DNA of 64,000 nt. It comes from Plasmodium malariae (lineage: Eukaryota > Apicomplexa > Aconoidasida > Haemosporida > Plasmodiidae). Shown here piece by piece: positions 1 through 12,600 of the stretch (position 1 is the first letter of the stretch; each line of letters begins with the position of its first letter). The DNA lies in NCBI RefSeq assembly GCF_900090045.1, contig NC_041787.1:640001-704000 (forward strand). The letters run 5' to 3'. A program made the translations under genes and the position numbers. The notes below the pieces were generated by a model. It saw only the letters and a program-made list of their open reading frames with translations, made no database searches and was not told the DNA's origin.

Positions 1-1172
1 CTGAAGGAGTTTTCGTAATAATTTTTTTTATATCTCAATAACATTTTGGAAAACGTTTTGTCCGAATCGATGGTAAAATCGCTTACGTCATTAGTGGGAG
101 ATGTATCGGAAGCACTGTCTGGGGCGTGGGCTACTGTCTGGTTTGATCGGTCTGCATTTTTTTTGGACTCATAGGAGAAGTACTTGTAATAGTTCAAGGA
201 GGGGTATTTATTAATCATAACTTTAAGAATTGCCTGAGCTCTTAAATCGTTAAACTGCATGTACCTGTGTAATAATTCATCAACAAGTAATTGCATAGGA
301 TCAATTAAAGGAATTAAATCATCTTTATCAGGTTTTCTATCATATGGATATAGAGCCATTCTTCTAGCTATACATATCGATTTAAAAATTTGAATTTGTT
401 GTTTTCTTGTTGTCATATTAATTTTACGTGGTAATATTAAACCATTTTCACTAATAAAATTATGTAGTAGATGTGTATGCCTCCATATAAATGGACTCTT
501 AATATTCAATAGTTTTCTTTTACTAAATGAGGGATTCCAGTACTTTTCATTTTTATCATTACATGTAATATTTTCTTCTTTATGTATATTAAAATACTTG
601 ATATATTCATCAGAATATATGTTATGTAGTTTATATTGTTCTTTTAATGACTTTTTAATTGCTCTTCTTTGTTTTTTTATCTCAACTATACTTGCTAGTT
701 TTGAGTATTCGTTAAACTCATAAGTAATTTCTCTTCTTAAATCATTTACTTCTTTAAATGGATTCCAATATGGATCTATATAAATATCTTTATAACTTAA
801 ATTTGATACATGTTTTTTTTTTTTATTTATTCTTTCAAATATATTTTTTGTTATTCTTATTTCTTCTCTATTTAATTCTTCTATAACTGGTGAATTGTCA
901 TATTCTACACTATCTTTATCTACTTCTTTTTTCATCCTATATAACTCCTCAAAACATTCATCAAATAGTGCATTACAGGATGTCTCATTTGACACTTTTA
1001 CTTCTTCTAATTTCTCATTTATCTTTCTTTTCCTTATATCCACTACATTATTATCACTGTTCTTATTTATGCGACTACCACCCCTTAGTCCTTTGGTTAT
1101 AAATTTACACGCCTTGTTCATTCCCAATTTTGGAAGTAATATGCTCTGCAACTTGGGATGTTTCATTAGCAT
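1..1172 (-). CDS. Organellar (probably mitochondrial) ribosomal protein bS18, 3' end outside window
   Basis: This is the small-subunit ribosomal protein S18 of an organelle. The minus-strand frame is open from the ATG at 1172 to the window edge (about 390 codons) and continues outside. The S18 core lies at about residues 244-278 (LPRKINMTTRKQQIQ, then ARRMALYPYDRK), matching the bS18 pattern of ILPR.I, a basic helix and a LxPY end. An in-frame TGA lies a few codons upstream, so 1172 is the first possible ATG; a second Met is two codons later. The N-terminus is basic with no hydrophobic signal peptide, which fits a mitochondrial rather than an apicoplast leader. Large charged, Asn/Lys-rich stretches flank the core, so the protein is much longer than bacterial S18 (about 75 residues). 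The family call is firm; the organelle is inferred. Confidence 0.82.
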   Translation of the reverse strand, partial: MLMKHPKLQSILLPKLGMNKACKFITKGLRGGSRINKNSDNNVVDIRKRKINEKLEEVKVSNETSCNALFDECFEELYRMKKEVDKDSVEYDNSPVIEELNREEIRITKNIFERINKKKKHVSNLSYKDIYIDPYWNPFKEVNDLRREITYEFNEYSKLASIVEIKKQRRAIKKSLKEQYKLHNIYSDEYIKYFNIHKEENITCNDKNEKYWNPSFSKRKLLNIKSPFIWRHTHLLHNFISENGLILPRKINMTTRKQQIQIFKSICIARRMALYPYDRKPDKDDLIPLIDPMQLLVDELLHRYMQFNDLRAQAILKVMINKYPSLNYYKYFSYESKKNADRSNQTVAHAPDSASDTSPTNDVSDFTIDSDKTFSKMLLRYKKNYYENSF

Positions 1173-2439
1173 TTTTTCTCTATATTGTTTAAAACCTTCG
1201 TCAGATTTTCATAGAAGCAAATAAAGGAGCATACGTCGGGAAAACATATATCATCCTGATTTTCTTACACATACATATGGCAACAGAAATCCTTTTCAAC
1301 ATCTCTCAAAGGGAAAAGATTAAAAAATGAAGGTAAAAGGAAAAGAGTAAAATGTAAAATGTAAAATATAAAATGTGAAATGTAAAATGTGAAAAGTAAA
1401 AATTATACTTAAACAATGTGCTTGCGTACGGCACAGAAAGGACAGAAAATGTTAATTTTGTAAAATAAAAAAAAATAAAAAAAAATTATGTTAGTGTTAT
1501 AAGTAGTAAATAAACGTCACTAGGTTCTTAACTCTCCTTTTGAAGCTTCTCGCTGATGTATGCTTTTGCGTAAATTCATTTTACTAAGGCATGCACCATA
1601 CATATATATCCATATATCCATATATATATATATATATATGATTTATGCATGTATGTATGTATGTATGCAGATGTAATAGATATTTGCTTATATATAACGT
1701 GTGCGTAAAACTTTTTTCCTCCTTTCTCTGCGCTTTCATGTTTCTTTTTTGTCGTATACTCTGAGTCATAAATTATTATATTAGTATCATGTGTATATTT
1801 CTATTTTATACTTAAATAATCATAAATATGTAAGCATATATGTTCACATATATATCCACATATATTTTCACATATCATTTCAAAAATATTTGCACAAGTT
1901 TGAGCCCATTCCTTTTTTTTAATTTTGCGAAAACATGTATACAGTAATGCATTCGTATACTCATGCATATATACACAATTCTTACAAAGGAATGTGTCAA
2001 TGCACACTTATACAATTTTTACACGCCTATGTGCATATGTCCACGTATAGAATTCTTACAAATCTCTGAGCAAATTCACACGTATACAAATACATTAGAG
2101 CCTCACTTCAGTATTTTGTTTTATCAAGGTGTATGAGCGAGCCTAATATAAATGTATTCGTATTTTTTAGAATTTTTTAAAATTCTTTACAATTTTTTAT
2201 AAATATTTACCATATTTTTCAATATTTTACAATTTTTTTCAGTTCTTTACAAGTTTTTATAATTCCTTACAATTCTTCACAAGTTAAGACCATTTTTTTT
2301 TTTTTTTTTAAATTAGAATGTTTCTTTATTTTTGTGCTTACGGGTTTTAATATTTCTTAAAGCATTGAATTCTATGCTTTTTTAAGAAAAATAGCAAATT
2401 ATCTTGTTTTTCATTTTTTATTAATAATTTTTTTAATTT

Positions 2440-2720
2440 TTCAATATTTTGATTTTTCAATTTTTCAATTTTTCAATTTTTTAATTTTTTAATTTTTCAA
2501 TTTTTCAATTTTTCGATTTTTCAGTTTTTTAATTTTTCAATTTTTCAATTTTTCAATTTTTTAATTTTTTAATTTTTTAATTTTTTAATTTTTTAATTGT
2601 TTAATTTTTTAATTGTTTAATTGTTTAATTGTTTAATTGTTTAATTGTTTAATTGTTTAATTGTTTAACTTTTCAATTTTTCAATATTTTAACTTTTCAA
2701 ATTAAAAATTTTTCAATTTT
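2440..2720. repeat. TTTTTCAA / TTTTTTAA / GTTTAATT tandem tract
   Basis: Direct reading shows about 280 bp of near-perfect 7-9 bp units that drift from TTTTTCAA to TTTTTTAA to GTTTAATT along the tract. It is AT-rich simple-sequence DNA in an intergenic region. Confidence 0.85.
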
Positions 2721-2954
2721 TTACCTTTTTTTTTTTTATTCTCCTATATTTTGTTCAAGAGTTTCCTCCTTTTTTTGGAGCGTTTTTAGTTACAAACTTC
2801 TATATATATACATATATAAATATATACATGTATGCACAAATGTTTATCTAATCGTAATGTGAATACTATAGATATAGTAATATTATGGACATTGTTCTTA
2901 AGGAAATACCTTTTGTACATATTGCGTCCTTTCGTTTTCGTATTCATATTATTC

Positions 2955-3142
2955 TTATTCATATTAATGTTTCTATTTGAGTTATTATTCCCATTCATAC
3001 TAGCATTCCCATTCATACTAGCATTCCCATTCATACTAACATTCCTATTCATGTTATTATTCTCATTCATACTATTTTTCCTGTGCATGTAATTATTCCT
3101 GTTCATGTAATTATTCCCATTCAAATTATTATTCCTGTTCAA
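2955..3142. repeat. 18-bp minisatellite (ATTCCCATTCATACTAGC type)
   Basis: About ten diverged 18-bp units are visible. Because the period is a multiple of three, the complementary strand stays open as an Asn-rich frame (MNGNAS/MNRNNY hexapeptides), but that frame begins at TTG and runs into AT microsatellite, so I call a repeat rather than a gene. Confidence 0.75.
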
Positions 3143-3676
3143 CTCTTTCTCTTATTTATTTTTCATATTTCGCCTATTTTTCCTTTCCTTCCTTCTCTTT
3201 TTTTTACAGGCGCGAGAAGCGGGTAACGCTCAATTGTAATTGTTGTAAAATTGTATAGCATCTGACAAAAGGTTTTAATGATCTGAAATTCTTCTTTGTT
3301 TATGATGCGTTTCTGATATGTTTCTGGTGTGTTTGTACAAAATGTGATAGTTTATTTTATTTTACCTTTTTTTTTTTTTTTTTTTGTAAGAGTTTATCTT
3401 TCATTAGATATATAACAAAAAGGTAGCTTTTTTGTTTTTATAAGAAGCAATTTCTCCATGTTCCTACCTAAATAGATATCATATTATTAAGATAATAGAT
3501 TGTTTAATCGCATCTCTATTTTTGCCTCATCTCAATGTATTATCACACCATATTTACATCCATATTTGCTCGCATATTACCTTTGTTTTACACGTGTTTT
3601 ACTAATCTCTTTTATGACTATAGTTCCTCTGACTTGTTTATATCCCTTTCTTTCCCAAAAGTAATTTACTTAAATT

Positions 3677-6600
3677 ATGGGATCACTTCAATCAGAACCC
3701 AGTATAAATAGTAACAAACACATAAATAATAATGATCATATTGAAAACATTCAAAAAATTGATAGTGTTGGAAGTATTGATACAAATAAAAACTTGGGTG
3801 TATGTAAAAACGTTAATATAATAAGAAAACCCACTCAAGATGACTATAGTTATTTGAACAATATAGGTAAATACGAAATAATATATTCCTATTTGAACAG
3901 AAATGAAAAAAATGGTCTATTACTACTACAAAGAGAAAAGGAAAAGTTTGTAAAAAAAGACAATTCTTGCATCGACAATTCTTGCATCGACAAGTCCTGT
4001 ATCGACAAACATGATGTTATTGAAATATTTTATGAACAGTTAATAAAATATAATTTAGACCTAGAGTTATACAATGACAAATTATACATATCATTAAAAT
4101 TTTTGGATAATATTGATATGATAGTTCCATATCTAAAAAACGAAATTTATTTTGAAAAAAAAAAGGGAGAAAATATTATCTTACTACTAGCCAAGAAATA
4201 TGAAATGTCAGAAGCACTAATGAAATCTATATATATAAAGGATAAAATTTATAAATTCTTCAACAGCAATAAGCAAATAGATGAACATTTCATCAATAAT
4301 GATTTTAAAACAAACTACGATTTATATAAATATATTGTACTTCGAAATTTTTTCCCTTTTACAAATGACTTCCTCATTAGAGTTAACAGTACGAACAAGG
4401 AAGATCTTACCGAAAAACTGCCTACCAGAGTAAATGAGTATAGATATGGTTTCATAGATAACAATTACCAAATAAACGATCAGCCATGTATAAATGTAGA
4501 TGAAACGCACCAAATAGATAGAGAAAAAAAGTTCTGTCAGATTAACAAAGCAAGTTCACCTGAAGAACAAGCTTCATATAACGACAGAAGGAATGATGAG
4601 ATAATGAATTATGGTACAACACATAATCAAAGCAGTAGGACATTCAGTTTAAATCTAAATATTGAAAAAGCATATGAAAAAAAAAGGAAGCATGTTTGTA
4701 AAGATAAGGTCTGCAAAGAAACAAAGAACGATGAGAGGGTAACTATTATTCGAAAAAGAAAAACTTTTCAAAATGATACATCTCTCAGAGTATGTTATAG
4801 CAGTTTGGGAATCCACGAGGAGGAGCATAAACTCCTGGATATGAGTGAAAGCAAGTTAAACAAATATTCTTCGCAGGAAAATAGTGAAAACGGACCTAAA
4901 CATAAATCAAATAGCGCGAACAATCTGAACAATCAACATAACGGCGATGGTTATGTGCCGTGTGAACGAAGGGAAAGCACCGAGAAGAGCGTAATTAACG
5001 AAAAGTTTGTGCAGATCAGAGCAAACACATTGAGAAAAGGAGATAGTCCATATGAGATATTAACAACAGAGGGAGAAATAGAAATGATGCAAAGGAATAA
5101 AAAACTTGAGGAAAAAGTAGATCGAAAGAGCATGCAAAGAACAATATTTGAAAAAGAAGAGTTACTAAGAATGGCAAGTGAAAAAACAAAAAGGAGCAAA
5201 GAAGAAAGAATTTTTAAAAGAATGGATATATTTACTAATGAAAAGGAATTTAAAAAAAAATTATTAGAGGAAAATAAAATTAGAGAAAGAGAAGAAAAAC
5301 GGAAGGTAAAGGAAGAGAAGAATAAGGAAAGGGAGGAGAAGAAGAAGGAAAAAGAAGAGAAGAAGAAAGAGAGGCAAGAAAGACAAAAGGAAAAAGAAGA
5401 AAAGAAGAAAGAAAGGCAAGAGAGACGGAAAGAGAGGCAAGAAAAGCAGAAGAAGAGGGAAGAAAAACAGAAAGAAAGAGAGGAAAAGCAGAAGAAGAGG
5501 GAAGAAAAACAGAAGGAAAGAGAGGAAAAGCAGAAGGAAAAGGAAAAGAAAAAGAGACAGAAAGAAGAGGTTTTAAAAATGTTGAAAGAGGAAAAGGAAA
5601 GACTAAAAGAACAAAAGAAAAAACTGACCGAAGAAAAAAAAAAATTAAAAGAAGAGGAAACCAAACTAAAAGAAGAAGAAAAAAAATTGAAAGAACAAAT
5701 GTTAAAAAATGTAAGAGAAGAACGAAAAATTATTAAGGAGTTGAAATATGAATATAAAAAAATTAAAATAGAAGACCATAATATTTCAAAGGAAATATTA
5801 AAAAATAATAGTAGGAAGGTAAAAGAAAAACAAAGGGAGATGATAATAAGCGATTCGTTTAGTTATTCCGCTAACAAGAAAATATTAAGAAAAAAGAAAG
5901 AAATTGTTCTACTGAACATGAGAAAGAATGAAAAAAACGTAAAAAATGTAAGAAGTATAGATAACGATAACTTATCAGCTGATGGTAATTACACTATACG
6001 CGAAAATTTGCATGTACAAGAAGAGGGTAAGGGATCCGAAGACACATTAGGAGGAGAAGATGAAAAAGGGGATATACAGATTAATAGAATATTAGGTGAT
6101 GATCAAAACAATCTAAAAAATGAAGGTATCACAAGTATATTTTATCAAGTTAAGGATAATAACAGAGTAATGAAGGGAAGAGGAAAAAATACAAAAATAG
6201 ATCAAATATGTGATCAAGCAGAGGATGTATCAATTACAACGAAAGAACAAAATATTCAAGATAATGAAACTTGCAGTGATACGAACAATGCAGTAGTTGG
6301 ACAAGCAAATATATCCAAAATAAATAGATGTTATGAAATAAAGAGGAAAAATTATTATAGCTGTTCCTTATATACAGCAGGGGATTTATCGAAAAGAAGA
6401 AAAAAAGGAAACGACATCATTGGAGGGGTTGAGATGGGAGAGACCAAAATTGGTAGGGTTAATACTGAAAGGGATAGCATAGGAAGGGGTAGTTCCTCAA
6501 GGGGTCCAAAGTGGATGGATTCGGGGTTTAGGGAAAGGAGAAGTGGAGGCATTATACACATACCTAACAATGTAATGGAGGAAGAGGTAGCGGAGAGTAT

Positions 6601-9600
6601 TATATTAGGTAAACATGAAAATTACGAGAAAGATAAGAAAAAAAGGAAGGAAAAAAAAAAAATATCATTATTTGGTCAGGTGAAACCAGTAGATCTTATA
6701 AGAAAAGGAATTGATGCGTATAAAATTTTGGAAAATGAGGAAAATTTATATGTGGATGTTCTAATTATAGGTGCAGGTATATCTGGGCTTGCTGCTTCCT
6801 ATTATTTAAATAAATGTAATGCAAATTTTTTAGTTATTGAGGGTAGAGATAGAATAGGTGGTAGAGCCTTCTCAACCATATTACCTCAAAGAATTATAAA
6901 TAACAAAACTTTACCCGAAACTGTTGTTGATTTAGGAGCTAATTATTTACACTGCTGTGATAATGCAGATTTGCTGAAAGAGGAAGTAAAGAAAGAGAGG
7001 GATGACAATATATTTGAAGAGTTAGAAAAAGAATATTATACTGAAGATGAGGATATGTTAGCATCCGAACTAAAAGTGAATGTTAAGGAGAAAAAAGGTG
7101 TAAGAAAAAATAAGCCAAAAAATAAAGTAGTAGCAGTGGAAGCAGCAGCAAGAACAGGCGCATCCACAGGGGCGAAGAAGAAAAAGAAGAAGAAGCACAA
7201 AAATTATGATGCAACAAGTAATGAAATCAATAATGATAACCATCTTGACCAATTTGATATGAACATAATGGAAGGCAAGTTATTGAATAATATCAAATTA
7301 TTCAAGGAAGAATACATAAAATTATTTAGTGAGTCAAATAATCCATGCTTTCATGATTACATTAACAATGATAATATGTTTAAACGCTGTAGTACTAACC
7401 TACACAGTAAAATACATTGTTATACCAAGGATAGTACATTCTCTTTACATCATTTCAAAAATGATGAAGGAGGACTGTACAGTGAATATGATTACGTCCA
7501 CACAAAGAATGAAAAGAATAGGAGGAAAAAAAAATTAAAAAAAAGTATGCTATTTATGATAAGAAACAATGTGGATAATATTTGTTATCTTTATAAAAAT
7601 TATTATAAAGAAAAGAAAAAAGATATTTTCAATTTTTTAAAAAGTATAGATGAAAATATATATTTGTATAACAACTTAAGTGATGATACTTTACTTAGTT
7701 CAGCTCCAAAGACTACTATTAATTGCACTTTTAAAAATGAAAATAAGAAATTTAAAATTTTGTCAGTTAATAAAGATACAAGAAGAAGAAGAGAATATGA
7801 CAAATCATTAACTCAACTTGCTCAGAAATTAAAACCAAAAATTTCATTAGTATGCGGAAAAGATAACTGGGAGTCCACCTTTTATGCATATTGGTATAAT
7901 AACGAAAATGGAAAAAAAATTAAAAGCTTTAAAATTTATAGAATTAACTTATTGTGTGATAAAATTAGAGTAAGAGCTGCTAGAAAAATAAGAATATTTC
8001 TATTCATCAATGAGAGCATATATGATAATTGTCGAAAAGAAATAGAAAATGCAAATGATGATAATAAAGCAAGCTATAGTGATAATACTACGGAGGTTGA
8101 TCAAAAAATTCTATCCTTACAAAACAGTAAAGAGGAAAAAGGAATAAACGAAGAAAAAAAAAAAAAAAAAAAAAAGAATATTTTTTATGAAAAAGTTGAT
8201 CATGATAAAACTCGTCTGAAAACATGTAATCATAATAAAATAGACATAAATGAGGTTAAAAATAAATTAGATGAGCTTAAAGAAAATTGTGAAAATAGTA
8301 CTAGCGATGGAAGGTATGAAAAGGAGACCAACACGGAGCACGAGCCGAGTGAGTCGTGCTTTTTATCCCCTGCGAATGAGCCGAAACTCCCGAGTGAGTC
8401 GTACATTTTGTTTCCTTCAAATGACCCAAAACACCTGAACGAGTCAAGTAAGATTCTTAATTTGGGATGTAATAAGGACAAAAATGATAATAGCAACAAT
8501 AGTGGTAGTAACGGTAATAGTAATGAACATACCAAAAAAAATAATAGCATCAATGCCAATGGTAGTAGTGGCAATGGTAGTAATGCCAATGGTAGTAATG
8601 CCAATGGTAGTAATGCCAATGGTAGTAGTGGCAATGGTAGTAATGCCAATGGTAGTAATGCCAATGATAGTAATGCCAATGGTAGTGATGCTAGTGAGAG
8701 CAATACCAATGCTTGTGAGGCGGAGGGGGGAAACGAAAAAGAGTTTGTCGCAAATTTGGACGCCCAAACATACGATTTACCCGAAATGAAAGTGGGATGT
8801 GAAAAAAATATGAACATGTCAGAAAAAAAAAAAAAAAATTCCAAATATTACATAGCTGGATCAAAGAATGGAAATATGAAAAAGAAGGTATCTACTATTG
8901 ATTTGGACATATTGAATTATGATAAGGATCTGATAATTTATGATAATTATTATAATTATGGGGAAGAGTATTATAAGATTGTACAAGCAGGAAATGTGTG
9001 TGAGTCAGGAAAAAAGAAGAACATAACTAAAACCGTTTTGTATGATGATATGAATAAAAGAAGAAGTTTGTGGGATTTATTAATGGAATGTACAGAAGAA
9101 ATATTTAACGAAATGAATATAAATCGAAAAAATTTTTCCATGGAAGAATGGAAAATGTTAATGGTTACATTACAATCAAGATATGGTTATGGTAGTGATT
9201 TAAGAGAAACATCCATAGCTATGTCAAGACTTCCATTTTCCAGCTACATGGATATTGATATATGTCCAAATTATGGTAGTAATAATTATATATCTAAAAA
9301 TATAAAATATTATGATAAAATTAAAAAAAATGAACAAACTCCTCATATTAGATCATTTAAAGATGATAGTAGTGCCGACCAAATTGTCCTTGATGGCTGG
9401 AAATGGATAATTGACTACCTATCAAAAGATATACAGAATAAAATTTTTATTAACACAGTAGCTGAGCTTGTTCATGTAAAAGATGAGGGGAAAAAAAAAG
9501 GAAAAGAGGAATTTTTTTCCCATAGTAATACAAAAAATGAGCAAACTTGTCAAGAAAAGAGATATCCAAATAATGGTAATAATACAAACAAACATTCTAA

Positions 9601-12600
9601 TAACAAAACTAATATGGAATCATATGTTGTAGGTAGCTTTAGCAATTATGTAAAGGAACGCGATTGCAATAATGCTTCTTACGAAAGTGATAACTATGAT
9701 AAAAACTGTTCTAAAGGGAAAGAACTAACAGGCAAAGATATGGGGGAAAGTAGCCTTAATGGAAGAAATATCCCTCCAATGGGTGTTGTCATAAACGATA
9801 TGAAGGATACACAAAGTTCACATATTCCCTATGAGGATGCATCAAAACTTTTAAAAAGCAGCTATAAAGAGTGCTATAACAAAGAGGACTATAGTGTTCT
9901 TGTTAAATGTAAAAGCTATGACACGTCAAAAAATATAAACAATAATTTTCATGGTACATCAGACTTAAGTAACTTCAATTATTTGAATGTAAATATATAT
10001 GCGAAATATGTGATAGTTGCTGTACCTTTAGGTTGTTTAAGAAATAATGATGAGAAAAAGAAAAATATGCATCGAAAAACACAACTCGAATTTCAGCCCA
10101 AATTACATCCACTAAAAGTTAAAGCACTTAATAATTATAAAATGGGAAATCATAATAAAATTATTTTACGATTTTATCCTTTTAATTTTATATGGCCTTT
10201 TGATAGTTTACAATTAAATTGTATAGATCAAAAATTTCAATTTCTTAATCTTCATGCATATGGAAAAGTTGGTTGTGTTTTAGTTCATTGTTTTCCACCT
10301 TGGTCATGTACATATGGATATATTAAAAAAGAATATTTCATTGTTAATGAATGTTTATATACATTAAATAAAATGTTTGAAAGAAGTGGGAAACGGTTAC
10401 CTATATTAGTTGATTATATTATTACTAAATGGCAAGATGATCATTTTTCTTGTGGTTCTTATGCATATCCATATGTTAATTGTAATGATAATGATTTAAT
10501 TTATTTAAGATCTCCTCATCCTATTGATAATCCGAAGGTTGTTTTTTGTGGGGAATATTTATCAAAGAGCTACTTCCAATGTGTTGATGGGGCATATGAT
10601 ACGGGTATTCGTGCAGCTGAAGATATTGCTCATATAGGATTGAAGTTAAGGAGTTATGATACTAAATATTATAACACAGATGTCTTTTTTTTTCCTGATA
10701 ATACATGCCCCTTTACCAATATCCCTTTACCTAGGATAAACAATTCTCTTATAGGTTTTTATATCACCGATGGAAGTGATGAGGCGTTAACAGATTATGA
10801 AAGTTCGTCTGATGATGAAGAGGGATGTATATCTAATATTCCATCATCAGTTGTTAAGGAAGAATATGAATTTTTGTCCTATTCCTTAGGAAAAATTCTT
10901 CAGTTCTTCAATAATTTAAAGGGTCAAGATGTTTGTAAAAATCGGAAAGAAGACAAGGAGAGAAAGAAAAGGAAACAGAAGGAACAGATAATGAAGAATG
11001 AAACAGAAGTACTTGAAAAAAAGGAGTCTTTGAACAATATATATCACAGTTATAAGGATGAAGCACGAAAAAATGAACCGTTAATTAATTATCAGCAAAA
11101 ATGTACATACAGCGGCACAGATAATCATAAGAGCAGTTACTCAGATTCTAACCTTGATGGGAACGACAAAAAAAATAGTGGCATATCGAGTAGCATACCG
11201 GAATCCCTAAGTAGAAACCATCCGATTGACATGTGCAATAAGCCTAATAGCAAGGATGATTTCCCAGTGGGAGATATACAATATGAAGGTGCTGAAGATT
11301 CCCACATGAATGAAAGAAGAGATATATTAATATATGATAACCCTGGAACAAGTGAAAATTTAAAAGACTCAAACAGTCCAATGGAGAGTAATGAAAGGAC
11401 AAATATGACGAGTTATATAGCTTCGAACACTGTTCTCGCTGCACATGCAACGTGTAGTTCGCATGTGGGAGGAAACATCACCAGTAGTCTTAAAGGCTAT
11501 CCACGCAAAGATGTAAATGTTAAAGAAAGTATATTTCTTAATAAATATTACAACAATTTAGACGTATACATTGATAAATATATGGTAAAATTTAACGATA
11601 TTGTTTTTCGCAATTATAATAATATAGAGTTAAATTTGTTAAGAAAAAAAGAAGATGCTGTTATTACTCCTATTTTTATAAAATCAAAGTTTTTGATGTG
11701 TCGGTCGTTGTCAGCAGTTTTAAATAAATATTATCGTTTCCAATTTTTTATACAAAAAGAATTGTTTTCAAAAGTTCAAGAGGTGAAGGATGAACTTCTG
11801 CATTATTTCAATTTTAGTAATTGTAAATATAGAGATATTTTATTTTGTCATGAAGAAAAAATAAATGATGATATAATTAGCGATGAAAAGAAGGAAAAAA
11901 ATGTAGTAGATGCAACATGTGACGGTATTTTTTATGAACAGGCAAGAATTAGCTCAATAATTAAGGAAGTCGATGGCACGAATCATGGTACCAATATGAA
12001 AGGAAATATTCAGTTTTGTTCCGATGAAACTCATTATGTCAAACGGAGTAACATAAACGATAGTGTAGCAAATGATAACAGAGAGAAGAACAGCATTAAT
12101 GGAGGTTTTGTTGAGAAGGATGTTATAATTAGTAATAATAAAGTTAATACTAGTTGCCTGAACAGTGAATGCAAAAATGATGAATATTCTTGTAAAAATT
12201 ATGAACATGACATAATAAATAACGTAAAAACTACTAAACGAAATGAAGAATGTGTAAACAGTATAGAAATAAATCAAAAAGAAAGTGTGCACAAACAGCT
12301 AGATATAGATAAAAAAAAAAAAAAAAATCTGTATATTCATAACAGACGAATATGTCAGTTAAATGGTTATTTAAAATATGTATTAAATCATATATTAATA
12401 ACAAAAAGATTTATAGAAGAAAATATCAGAAATATAAATAATTATAATAAAATAAAATTAAATTCTACAGATTTTGTTTTTTTTTTTTGTTATCTCTTAC
12501 AATATATTATGAAAGTAATAAATTATGATTTATATCATAATTGTATTGATTATAATATAATTATTCAATTATTATGTGATTATGTATATTACTTAATATT

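Larger units (their letters stand above)
1173..3676. other. Intergenic region between divergent bS18 and LSD-like genes
   Basis: I see no convincing gene here. It holds short AT-rich arrays: TGTAAAA-type units near 1330-1410, (AT)n near 1625, TTTTTCAA/TTTTTTAA/GTTTAATT units at 2440-2720, and an 18-bp array near 2960-3140. Several poly(T) runs occur just before the LSD-like start. The genes on both sides point away from each other, so both promoters and 5' UTRs should lie here. Confidence 0.6.

Noticed and set aside
4951..5664. 237-codon minus-strand frame of Ser/Phe/Leu
   Set aside because: It is the antisense of the Lys/Glu coiled-coil region of the LSD-like gene.
8230..8844. Minus-strand frames of ITTIGITTIG / LLPLALLPLAL repeats
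   Set aside because: They are antisense of the NGSNAN coding repeat in the LSD-like gene.
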